Source of the DNA: Spirogloea muscicola
Taxonomy: Eukaryota; Streptophyta; Zygnematophyceae; Spirogloeales; Spirogloeaceae
Assembly: GCA_009602725.1 (NCBI GenBank)
Contig: WELB01000293.1
Location: forward strand, 3,705-14,218
Length of the DNA: 10,514 nt
Direction: 5' to 3'
Each line of letters opens with the position of its first letter. Positions within the stretch are counted from its first letter, which is position 1. The translations under genes and the position numbers were made by a program. Under the pieces are notes generated by a model. That model was not told the origin of the DNA and searched no databases. It was given only the letters and a program-made list of their open reading frames with translations. Shown piece by piece: positions 1 through 9,200 of the stretch.

Positions 1-1600
1 TGGCAAGCCAAGACGGCGGCGCATAGCATCGCAAAACAAAGCATTCTCCATCCGCAAGCCCGCATGCAAAGGCAAAGCGCGGAGCCACTCAGACGCTCCC
101 AGAGACGAAACAGATAGGAGCCGAGCCTGGCCTCGAGCATCTCCTTGGAGGAGACTCCGGAGATGCTCCAGTGGTTGCTCGTCTGCAGCACGGGTAAACC
201 GCGATTGAGCCTTGACATCAGAAACGTCAGCCCAGGCAGCAAAACTAACAGGCTCATTTACCAGAGGCGGGTATGCGGCAAAGAGGTCCTGTTGGCATGC
301 TTTGAGAGTCACTTGGAAAGGCAGACTCCCCTGAACCACGGTACTGATGTGAGGCGCCAACACACGTTGTTGCCCAAGGAGGAATCGTCCAGATATGGAC
401 GAAGCCACCTGGGCCCAGCAGCCAAGGTACGCTGGTCTGCACAAGCGGACCAAGGGGCGACAACCAAGCCCACCGAGACGGATGGGCAGCGTACATTGCA
501 CCAGTGCTGCTGGGGACTGCTCTAGAAGTGGGTGAGCAATCATGTCAGCTAGGCATCGTTGGAGCCTGACATCTATGGATGCATAGACCTCATCCATGGT
601 AACCGAAGGTGGGACCGTTCTTAAGAGGTAACACGGCCGCTGTGCCACACTCCTGGTCAAAATGGCCACTGCCAACTGAGAGTCCCCGAGGGTGGGGAGC
701 TCTGGCAGGACCTGCATATATCCTTGGAGACGAGCAAGGACAGCACCCTCCGAGAAAGACGGGTCCCCTACAGGCACTCCCAAGATCTTCAAACCGCCCT
801 CTGGTGTCTGACAAGATGTAGGCAACGAGGGAAGGAGGGAAAGAGGGATGCCATTGGGGGACCAGGCAGAGCACTTGGCAGTACTTATCCCAAGCCCGAT
901 GAGCCGGAGCTGGTGCTGAAGCGTGCCAAAAGCTCGCAGCACCTCCTCTGGGGGGCCGAGGAGCGTAGTATCATCCGCGTAACTCGGGAGGAGAACGCCA
1001 GGGTGAGCGCTCGCCGTGTTGCGCAAAGCACGGTGATGCGCCAGAGCAAAGAGAAAACCACCCATGGGATCACCTTGACGTGTCCCCGTCTTTGACTGCA
1101 AAACAGCCAAAGAAGTCCCTGCCCCCCACAACAATGCAGATGGCGAGCCATACATGCAGCGGAAGTGAGGGAGGAGGGTGGGAAAGTACTGCCTTAGCTC
1201 CTCGGCGATAACCTGCCGATCCACGGAGTTGAAGGCGTTCTGTACGTCCACGCTCAGGGCCAGCCAATGGGGGTTTACATCCAGTGCCGCTCGTACCCCG
1301 TGCACCAGGGTCTCAGCGCCAGCACGCATCCCAGCCCCAAACTGGTGGGGATGGAAGTGCGCCTGGGCATCGTCCTGGATCTGCATGATTAGGGTGCGCC
1401 CCACAAGGCGCGCCAGAACCTCCCCCATCGAGATAGGACGCACTCCGCCGTTGTCCTTCTGCAAAGCAATGAGATTGCTTGTGCAGAGGACTGCGCCTAC
1501 ACGATGGGTGAGGTGCCCACGCGCAACATGTTGCGCGACCCTATGCAACAGATCGAAATCGAGGTAGGGGAGGGGGGTCGTGCGAGAGCGAGGGGCGTGA
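1..1600 (-). mobile_element. LINE-type retrotransposon, probably 5'-truncated; 3' end outside the window
   Basis: The body is the reverse-transcriptase frame described separately. The element points left, so its 5' end faces the transporter and its 3' end (zinc knuckle, UTR, tail) lies beyond position 1. The right boundary cannot be placed exactly: protein similarity fades between about 1560 and 1665, and transporter coding sequence begins at 1666. No long terminal repeats or terminal inverted repeats are seen. The upstream endonuclease/ORF1 part is absent, as expected for incomplete target-primed reverse transcription. The open frame has no stop or frameshift over 1.7 kb, so this copy is either young or still under constraint. 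Confidence 0.8.
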
Positions 1601-1740
1601 AGCAGGCGCCCATACTGCGGCGGTCCTCGGTAGTGGCCTACTTGGCCACGAAGCCCGACTCTGTCATGGCCGCTCCAGCATCGTCGCAATGCGCAGCCGG
1701 GAGACCGCGGCTCCAGATCCTGGCTAGGCCACCTTTGCCA
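1..1740 (-). CDS. Non-LTR (LINE-like) reverse transcriptase, partial, open at the left edge
   Basis: One minus-strand frame stays open for 580 codons, from just after a TAG at 1743-1741 to the left edge. It copies element RNA into DNA at the insertion site. Motifs in order: fingers block with DNGGVRPI (about 1455-1432); motif A SVDVQNAFNS with catalytic Asp at 1248-1246; motif B TRQGDPMGG (about 1083-1057); motif C SYADDTTLL with YADD at 981-970; motif E region GGLKILGVPVG (about 795-760). A long C-terminal part ends in GLRMENALF...RRRLGLP, which resembles the pre-zinc-finger segment of related algal and protist elements. No endonuclease domain is visible. Recognisable similarity starts near 1560. 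The 1560-1740 part lacks the usual upstream block, overlaps transporter exon 1 on the other strand and may be chance open frame. There is no Met before about 1428, which suggests 5' truncation. The family and frame are certain; the exact clade is not. Confidence 0.92.
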
Positions 1741-4700
1741 CTATTGCCGCTGCCGCCGCCAACGCGGCTGCAGCCAGGTGCCTCGCCATGCCGTAGACGA
1801 TCGGCGGCAGCTGCCTCCCAATGGGCGAGGCGGCAGAGCAGCGATGCAGCCACCAGCGGGAGCTCGCTCATGCGGTCGTCGCCAGCAATGGCGGCCTCGA
1901 GGAAACCCATCAGCCGGTGGCGACTGGCGGCCACTGACCAACAAGCCGAAGATGGGCACGCTGCCGCCGTCCTTGGCGAGCTCGACTGCGTCGGCACCGG
2001 CGTGAACGTGGAGTGCGTGGCGACGTGGGGCGACGGCGCCGCCGCCGCCACCAGTGAAGGCGATGGAGAGGCCCTGGCCGTCCCGGAGTCTGCGTCGCCG
2101 GCGCCGGCCCCGTCGGCGTTGGGCGCGGCGCTGGACTTGGCGCTGCTCATCTCGCCCTTCTTCTTCTGGGGCACCGCCATGGTGGCCATGAAGGGCGTGC
2201 TGCCCAAGGCCGGGCCGCTCTTTGTCGCGTCCACGCGCCTCATCCCTGCCGGTGAGAGCCCCAGCTTAGCACTTCTTCTCGATAGTAATAAGCACCACTA
2301 GTGTATAGTAGTATATCACAGTTATATATACTTTCTGACATGTAGAGACCTCTACTTATACTTATCTAACTCGCAATGTGAGCCACTGTTAGCAAAGTCC
2401 TGCTAGCTCTGTGGCACTGCCTGTGGTTGAGAGCAGAAGCTCGCCCACTGCGCTGGCAGCCTGCCCTGACCTGCCATATTGCGCCCACCTGACGCCCAGG
2501 CGCTCTCCTGATCGGCTTCGCGGCGTCCCGCGGGCGGCCGCAGCCCAAGACGGCGGCCGCGTGGCTGGCCATCACCCTGTTTGCGCTCGTGGACGGCACG
2601 TGCTTCCAGGTCGGGGCGACAGTCAGGGCCCATGGCCAACATTTCTAGTGCTTCATCCTTGCTTTCCGCCAACAAATGGCAATTCTCGGGTGCAGGGTGC
2701 AGGGCTTAGGGATCTGCGCTGAGGGCAGGCAAGCTCACATGTGCAGCGAGGCTTGGAAAGGCTTGAGTAGGCTTGCAGCACGTCCATTAGCAAGTATGTT
2801 AGTGTGCCCAAACCTTGACAATTCTGCACCAGAGCCAGTATGTCGCACCTTGGTAGTGGTGCGGAGACGCCAGTTAGGTGGTCACAGCAGCGCCTGGCCC
2901 CTGCCTGACCACAAGGTCGTGCGGCCGTGGTGGAAGTAGCCCTCCGCTCGATTTATTGAGTGGCTGAGCACGGATTTCTGCAGGGCTTCCTTGCTGAGGG
3001 CCTGCGGAGGACTACTGCCGGACTTGGAAGCGTGAGTGGCCCACCTTGGCTGGCACATACCGCCTAAGTGCCAAACTCCCAAACCCCTCGAGTTGGAATG
3101 TAAACTGCATCCGCGAACATCCTAAGCACAGAGTCCTCATGACATCACCTTGAAGCAATCTGAAATAGGACATTTTTATGCAGAGTCTGCTCTTGACAGA
3201 GCGCATTTGCTGCCGAGCCTTGTCTATCAGAAGAGTTGACATGAAGGTGATGTCTTCTGAGTGGCGCCCAGACCCGTCCCATGTGGGCACAGCCTAATAC
3301 AATTCTTCCATTACTTGCAGGTCATCATTGACTCTCAGCCCCTGACCGTTGCCGTGCTGGCCACCATCTTCTTTGGCGAAACGCTCAGCCTGGTTGGAGT
3401 GGCTGGCCTGGTCCTCGGTGTGGTCGGCCTCTGCTTGCTGGAAGTAAGAGTTGGTGCATTAAGCAATATAAGTCCAAGTGAATGGCCCTTGTTAATGCTC
3501 TGTCGTAACCTGCAACAGGCTTGCCTCCAACATGCCTCCTCCAGGCGCAGGCACGAAATTTAGCAAGTCAGCCCGAGCACTTCGCGTCAGGTCCTCACAC
3601 CACTTCATGTAAGTCACAAATGGCCTGTTCTGCAGGTGCCACGAGAGGCATTTGCGCAGGCACTGAGCCCAGATGGCGCTCTCAGGGGTGTGCAAGGCGT
3701 GCTGAGCGGAGCATGGAGCGGAGGCGGCAGCAGCAACGGCGGGTCAGTCTGGGGCAGCGGCGAGTTCTACATGCTGCTGGCGGCCCAGAGCATGGCAGTC
3801 GGGACTGTCATGGTGCGCTGGGTGTGCCGGCACGTCGACCCCATAATGGCTACGGGCTGGGTACTGTTTTGGCACCAAAAGCTTTGACCCTTGTGGCAAA
3901 ACCCAGAAGCTAGAACCTCAACCTTCGACCCCAATGTACATGACTTTGAGATTAAACACCAAGCGCCTGCGACCACGTATCGGGCAGCATCAGCATGCTC
4001 TGTGTCTGTTCTCGTTCTTGAGCTCTGCTGAGGTCATGCAGCTGGGTAGTGAAGGTCCCTCCTCCAAGCTGATTGCATATCATACTTACATTAGAAAGGC
4101 TTGACAAGACATTCTGCTGCCTATCACGTGCAAGGCCAGCTCAATTCTTCTCGCTCACTGTTGTGCAGCACATGGTCGTTGGTGGCTTGCCCCTGCTGGC
4201 CCTCTCGGTGCTCGCGCATGACCCAGCGCTGAACGGCCACCTTGGTGACCTCGGGCTCCAGGACAATGCCGCCCTTGTGTACACATCGGTCTTTGGAAGT
4301 GCGGTGTCCTATGGCGTGTTCTTCTACAATGCCAATCGAGGCACGTAATTGCCATCCACCAGCAATTGCTTACGATTGTATACATCAAAGTCTTGAATTA
4401 GCCCTTCTTGAGCTTCTCTGTATCTACACTGATGTGAAACCTTGCCACAGTCTCCATTCGCCAGCCCTTGACAAGCACCAACTTGATCAATCTGCAGGGA
4501 ACCTCACCCGCCTCAGCTCCCTCACTTTCTTGACGCCCATGTTTGCCGCACTCTTTGGGTGAGCTATACAGGGTCATCTGAATCATGGCACAATGACGCA
4601 TCTGTAGCAACTTAATGAGATCATCAGCAGGCCTTTACCCTGTCTTTGCATGTCTGCTCGTGCCACAATACCACGTGGGACTGTCATCGTTGACTCTTAA

Positions 4701-4846
4701 CAAGCTCTTTGTGCCATCCTGCTTGCAGCTTTGTGTTCCTTGGCGAGACACTGGACGAGTGGCAGCTGCTCGGCGCGACCGTGACGCTGTCCTCCATTTA
4801 CCTTGTCAACTACAAGCAAGACGACAAGATGCATACTAGCGACTGA
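1666..4846 (+). CDS. Plastid EamA/DMT-family transporter (WAT1-related, At3g02690-like), 8 exons
   Basis: Exons: 1666-2251, 2500-2609, 2984-3031, 3321-3443, 3636-3860, 4169-4340, 4498-4558, 4729-4846 (TGA 4844-4846); 480 residues. All phases join. Residues 1 to about 95 are rich in Ala, Ser, Arg and Pro and poor in acids, like a chloroplast transit peptide. DCVGTGVNVECV (107-118) matches a motif I recall in the plant homologue. EamA domain 1 (about 156-289) starts ALLISPFFFWGTAMVAMK and includes VIIDSQPLTVAVL. A Gly/Ser-rich linker (about 290-330) precedes EamA domain 2 (about 331-475), which has GSGEFYMLLAAQSMAVGTVM, DPIMATGW and LTRLSSLTFLTPMF. About ten hydrophobic helices are expected. 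The protein is probably a plastid-envelope exporter or exchanger of small metabolites; the substrate is unknown. Introns 1-5 and 7 are GT-AG, intron 6 is GC-AG. ATG 1666 was chosen because transit-like sequence follows it and the in-frame ATGs at 1504, 1528 and 1543 lie in retroelement-derived DNA. Confidence 0.9.
2610..2983 (+). other. Transporter intron 2 (374 nt)
   Basis: The donor is CAG|GTCGGG after ...DGTCFQ and the acceptor is TTCTGCAG before GFLAEGL; phase 0. Short open frames inside it on both strands match nothing I recognise. I see no RNA gene or mobile element here. Confidence 0.88.
3861..4168 (+). other. Transporter intron 5 (308 nt)
   Basis: The donor follows ...DPIMATGW (TGG|GTACTG) and the acceptor TTGTGCAG precedes HMVVGGLPLL; phase 0. 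The join restores the conserved GWHMV sequence between two helices of the second EamA domain. I see nothing else in the intron. Confidence 0.9.
4341..4497 (+). other. Transporter intron 6, a GC-AG intron
   Basis: Exon 6 must end at 4340 in phase 1 (CGA G), because exon 7 can only begin after the CAG at 4495-4497, which leaves GG to complete a Gly codon before NLTRLSS. The donor is therefore GAG|GCACGT. The nearest GT, four bases further on, gives phase 2 and loses the conserved frame. The acceptor is TCTGCAG. The join reads NANRGNLTRLSSLTF, matching the family. Confidence 0.85.
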
Positions 4847-4927
4847 GGAAGCAGACTGCTATATAACATCAAAATACACCTTCCAGACCTCCAACTGCAA
4901 ATTGCAGTTGCTTGCGGAGCACTTAAG

Positions 4928-4982
4928 CTTGCGTAGGAGTTGTCTATGGAAGGAAAGCATATTGTAGAGTGTTAGACTGGAT
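4928..4982. repeat. Diverged partial copy of the tandem repeat (55 nt)
   Basis: This 55-nt block starts CTTGCGTAGGAGTTGTC and ends GTTAGACTGGAT. It repeats the first part of the 249-bp unit with an offset of 64 nt. By hand it differs at five positions (G/A, G/T, AA/TT, T/G), more than the two full copies differ from each other, so it is the older duplicate. Confidence 0.85.
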
Positions 4983-5226
4983 AAATTGTAACTTGCGTAG
5001 AAGTTGTCTATTGAAGGATTGCATATGGTAGAGTGTTAGACTGGATCACTTACAGCAACTATCTCGCCTCTTGAAGGAGCCACCATTGCCCCAGCTGAGA
5101 CTTCAAAATCCTCGGCTGCCATTGTTATGTGTACTTGAATATGCAAGGAATAAATGGCCACAACTAGCCACGAGCTGACTCGATAGTAGCAGATCCACTG
5201 CATGAGTGCAGGCCCGCAGCATCAAC
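4979..5226. repeat. Tandem direct repeat, copy 1 (248 nt)
   Basis: It begins GGATAAATTGTAACTTGCG and ends GGCCCGCAGCATCAAC. Copy 2 follows with no spacer. By hand alignment the two copies differ by five substitutions and one single-base indel over 249 positions (about 98% identity), so the duplication is recent. No long open frame or known transposon feature is visible. It carries TTACA at 5050-5054 (TGTAA on the minus strand) and AATAAA at 5149-5154. Confidence 0.95.
4987..4991 (+). terminator. Candidate TGTAA polyadenylation signal for the transporter
   Basis: TGTAA is the usual polyadenylation motif of chlorophyte green algae. This is the first plus-strand copy after the stop, 141 nt downstream of TGA 4844-4846, in the left edge of the tandem repeat. 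The second repeat copy reads TTGGTAAC at the same place and so lacks the motif. A further TGTAA lies at 5663-5667. The assignment rests only on motif and distance. Confidence 0.45.
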
Positions 5227-5475
5227 GGATCAATTGGTAACTTGCGTAGAAGTTGTCTACTGAAGGATTGCATATGGTAGAGTGTTAGACTGGATCACTT
5301 ACAGCAACTATCTCGCCTCTTGAAGGAGCCACCATTGCCCCAGCTGAGACTTCAAAATCCTCGGCTGCCATTGTTATGAGTACATGAATATGCAAGGAAT
5401 AAATGGCCACAACTAGCCACAAGCTGACTCGATAGTAGCAGATCCACTGCATGAGTGCAGGCCCGCAGCATCAAC
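5227..5475. repeat. Tandem direct repeat, copy 2 (249 nt)
   Basis: It begins GGATCAATTGGTAACTTGCG directly after copy 1 and ends at the same CAGCATCAAC. Differences from copy 1 are A/C and a +G in the first 12 bases, ATTGAAGG/ACTGAAGG, TGTGTACTTG/TGAGTACATG and CACGAGC/CACAAGC. The minus-strand TGTAA of this copy (5303-5299) is the first such motif downstream of the PP2A gene. Confidence 0.95.
5299..5303 (-). terminator. Possible TGTAA polyadenylation signal for the PP2A A-subunit gene
   Basis: Reading leftward from the PP2A stop at 6286, I find no TGTAA on the minus strand until this one in repeat copy 2, about 980 nt away; another lies at 5054-5050 in copy 1. Use of this site would give a long 3' UTR that includes the repeat. 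An AATAAA at 6138-6133, about 150 nt after the stop, is the alternative. The sequence alone cannot decide. Confidence 0.3.
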
Positions 5476-6285
5476 AGTGCTTGTTCTGAGCCGATCTCTA
5501 CATTGGCATCGAAGCGATGCACAGCTTGAGCCATGCAGGCTGACGGGCTGACAGCAGAGGCTGCGACTCAGGTATTTTGCCAGGGTTGATGCCAACAGGA
5601 GGTGATAGAGAGTACAGTACTCCACATTCTGCAAGTCATTCTCTTTGGTGGGAGGCATTGATTGTAAAAAGAATCTGAATCAGCAATCTCATCCTGTTAC
5701 TAAGCATGAGGTGATGTACGCAGAGGACGTACAACATCTCCTCCAGTGACTTGCCAGCCACTGCACTTGTTCCCTAGAATCTCCATGCTATACAGGAACA
5801 TGATGGCTAGCCAGCCATAATGAGGGCGCTTAGCAACTGACGCCATTCAAGTAAGGCCACACTCCATAAACAGCATTTTGAGCGAGGACACCAGTATCAG
5901 TGCAATGCTCGGTTGCAGCCAGGAGAGAAGAAAGTCAGGAGGCACTCTTCTGACCCACAGAATCTCTCAGGAGGAGTGAGAGGTGCATGACCATCGCCAT
6001 CCTGCACTGTGGAAGAGTCACTACTAAGGTGTATATTTTCCATCGCCAGCACTTGTGGAGGCCCAAGGACCACCGCGTCACGCCGATGCTGTGGGGGTTG
6101 CATTTGCAGAACTCTCAACTCCTGGCACGGGCTTTATTCCTCCCCCTGGTGGGCTTCCAGACCCAACTGGGTCACCTCCTCAGGTGCAGTGGTGGGAAGC
6201 CAATCAGCTAGACGGTCTCCTCGGTCGACCGTAGACCCAAAGCAGGGTATGGAGTGGATGCAGAGGTGGGAGAAGTGTGAGCATC
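5476..6285. other. Intergenic / 3' UTR interval, no convincing gene
   Basis: This stretch lies between the tandem repeat and the PP2A stop codon. Open frames on both strands are under 100 codons and overlap one another, and none encodes anything I recognise. For PP2A it is probably mostly 3' UTR (minus strand; AATAAA at 6138-6133). For the transporter strand it holds a second TGTAA at 5663-5667. A stem-loop candidate at 5708-5743 is listed separately. Confidence 0.6.
5708..5743. other. Imperfect stem-loop in the convergent 3' region
   Basis: The left arm GAGGTGATGTACG (5708-5720) can pair with CGTACAACATCTCCTC (5728-5743) across a seven-base loop. There are twelve base pairs, one mismatch and a three-base bulge. 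It may be a UTR structure in either transcript or a chance inverted repeat. Confidence 0.35.
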
Positions 6286-9200
6286 TCAGGCGCACATGAC
6301 CTGGTCACAAGCTTGCAGCGCCTGCCCAGCGAAGAAGCGTACGTCGGGGTCTGTGTCCTCATTCAACTCCAGAAGGCAGGGCCGGATGGTCTGCTCAACA
6401 ACCTACACATGCATGATATATCCAGGCTTGTCAAGTGCATGGCCAGCGCGTGGCATGATACTTCAAGCCACTACAAAAGAGCAGCCACTTACTACAGCCA
6501 TCTACCACAGACATCAGACTTAGCAAGACTGAGGGTCTTACTTGACCCACTGACCAAAGGATGCGAATGCAATTGACCTCTTCAAGCACTTCATCACACC
6601 ACATCATGCTTATAATGAGGAAGGATTGTCAAGCACGCGCACCGTTGGTTCCACAATGGGGATGAATGTTTGGAGCATCTTTGCTACATTAAATTTGATG
6701 TTGGGAACTCTGATCATACACAGCAGAAAAAGATTATCAATAGCATATTCTATTGTTGTTGTAGATAGAGTGCTCTGAGGTACTTCTTTCAGTGGTGTGA
6801 CTAGAAGACTTGACATAATCGCAAGCCCTTGTGAACAGGATAATTGTAGCACCTGCTTACCTATCTTTTGAGGCGTTGATCACAACTGGAAGCATTGTGT
6901 TGCAAGTGACCTCAGCACCAACTACTGGGGCAAGCATTGAGATGGCAAATAGAATTGTCATTCGATATAGGTAGTGAGGATTGTTCATCATATCCAGAAT
7001 CTGCACATTGCATGTTGAGAAGAAGTCCAGACTCAGTGAAAGCCTGGAGTAGTAAAAGCGGCAGTCGTAGTGCAAGCTGCTTAAGCAGGCAGAAGCTCAA
7101 CCTTTCTCTATCTGCAAACTAGCAAGAGTCTACCCAAGCATATCAGGTGCTGCTGTTGCACCTGAGGAATGATATGCGCCTGTGCCCATTCTGCTCCAAA
7201 CTCCTCAGCCAAACGTTTTAGATTGTTTGCTGCAGCTTCTCTGATGGAGTACACCTGTGTAGATCATACACATATCACGGGCAAAAAGTAAATGCAAAAT
7301 CGCATGCCTTCAAGAACAAGAGCAGATTTGTCCAGTGTCAGATGTAAAGTGAGGATGAGTGTCCTCAATTAGCAGTCATTCAGCTACACAAACAGTGACC
7401 CCAGGCCAAGTTGCACTCTTGTACTCAAATTCAGAGGGATTTAAGGATAAACGTCACAAAGAGCAGTGAAAGAATGCAATGTACAAAGAGCACTGCAGCA
7501 TGCCTGATCGTTGAGCCATTGCATGCATAGAGAACCAAGCTTGTCATCAAAAAACTCTACTCCCAGCTGGGAGGCGAGTAATGGTATGTATTCGATAATG
7601 GCAAGTCGCACGCGCCAATGTCGATCCTCTGCCAATTCCACAATTGCCGGAAGCAGGGACTGAGAGAGTAGGTCAATACCTATCACCTGGTATCACATTT
7701 GGAATTGGACTTTGTCAGAAGCCCTCAATCTGAGCAACATATGAGCCTCAATAATTTTCACATTACAGTAACTACTGGTGCTGTAAACATCCTGCTCCTT
7801 TACAGCTTGTCAATTCTTGGAAGCACTCAGAAATAGACACATACTTATAAACCATGTTGAGAATGCTAGGCAAGGTACTGGTACATCACAGTGAGAGCCA
7901 TCACAGCATTCTAGTGTACCTGATTGACTTGGTCCAACTTGCTGATGATGTTGAGTCGTACGTCTGGGAACTCATCTTTTAGCAGGGCTAAGAATATTGG
8001 AAGCAACTGCTCAATAGTGGCCTCCTGCAAGACATGATGGGGATGGTTGTATCAGGTGATAGTCCACTGTAGAGCAATTTCCAGCTCAATGGCCTTGCAC
8101 GAGCTTTCTCACAAACTTGCCTGCTCAGATATATGAGGAATTGGAGGCTAGACAGTTGCTTGAGTCGCAATGCGGCATCATTATGCTCAGACCTTGCCAA
8201 GGAGTGGAGCCATCCCCATGATGACAGAAGCCAGTGCTGCTCGCACATGTTGTGAAGTGTCTGTAGAAAGCTGCTGTATATCATTGCATAGGACAGATGA
8301 GGCACTGTCAGGCACTTCATTTGCATCAGCACCTTAGCACATGCTCGTCTACTTTCAGATTTGTGTTTTCAATGGTTCAAGCATCTACTTTTATATCTGT
8401 GGTTTTATGGATCAAGCAAAAAGTAAATGAGAGCAAAACCGTACCTTCACACAAGGTAGAATGGTCTGTATAGCCTGCTGGCTACTGACAATGCTGCAGA
8501 ATTTGGTCACCTTCCCTGCTGCTGCTATCCGTACCTCTGCCTCGGTATCTCTCAAGAGTCTCACATATGCTGGCACCAGCTCTGTCCTGCTGCTTTCAGA
8601 TACAAGCACAAGCCCAATGCAGCAAATGCTGCAATCACTACACAACTCTCAAGGCCCAGATGAGATGCACACTCTGCTTGGAAACAGTGGGCTGTAGCAA
8701 CATGTTGAGTTGCACATGGCAGGTTGCTGCACAAGTGGAGACAGACCCCTGATTGTTGTCATTGGCAGTCGGGCAACACACCTGGCAACATCTGGGCCTA
8801 CTGTTTCACATAACTCGTACAATTGATTTGCTACCATGTATCTCACTCGCCAAGATTTGTCCTGCCACAAGAGGAGAACCGTGTATGTCAATTGCCAGAA
8901 CAACACATCTTAACACGCGTGAAGAGCAAGTCCTCGATTTGCTGAGGAACGCTGAAAATAGCAGTTACTCCACTGCATTTCACACAAACCTGCTCAAGCT
9001 TCAGATGATCTCCCTGCATGCAGTAGAGGCAAATCTAGCAAGGATGACACCTGTTGGGCACATTCTACGTGCCTGAGAAAAGTTGATGATGACAGGCAGG
9101 ACACTGGCCACACAGTCCTGCTTGTCCAAGAGCTTGCCAATGGCTGAGCAATCCTCAACAGCCAGCAGTCGAACAGAATCTTGATCTGGGCCATAAACAA

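Noticed and set aside
145-1567. Plus-strand open frames of 70-129 codons at 145-525, 609-821, 724-1095 and 1178-1567
   Set aside because: They lie antisense to the reverse-transcriptase frame, have no recognisable family, and are explained as shadows of that GC-rich coding sequence.
1504-1665. Upstream in-frame ATGs as the transporter start
   Set aside because: The extra residues include acidic stretches, do not look like a transit peptide, and come partly from antisense retroelement sequence. They are kept only as a finding.
1638-2243. A 201-codon minus-strand frame opposite transporter exon 1
   Set aside because: Exon 1 is strongly G/C-ending, which opens the antisense frame. The plus-strand frame carries the conserved family sequence and splices correctly; the minus frame matches nothing I know.
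2310-2332. AGTATAT/ATATACT inverted repeat in transporter intron 1
   Set aside because: Seven-base arms in a very AT-rich stretch are expected by chance.
4979-5475. The direct repeats as a CRISPR array or LTR pair
   Set aside because: Two long contiguous copies without spacers are a tandem duplication. There is no internal coding region, primer-binding site or flanking target duplication.
5352-5658. Minus-strand frames of 60 and 81 codons, one Cys-rich, overlapping repeat copy 2
   Set aside because: They are short, overlap each other, extend into non-coding duplicated DNA, and lack any recognisable domain.
5897-6299. Overlapping frames of 73-96 codons on both strands next to the PP2AA stop
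   Set aside because: Competing frames on both strands with no family resemblance; better explained as 3' UTR.
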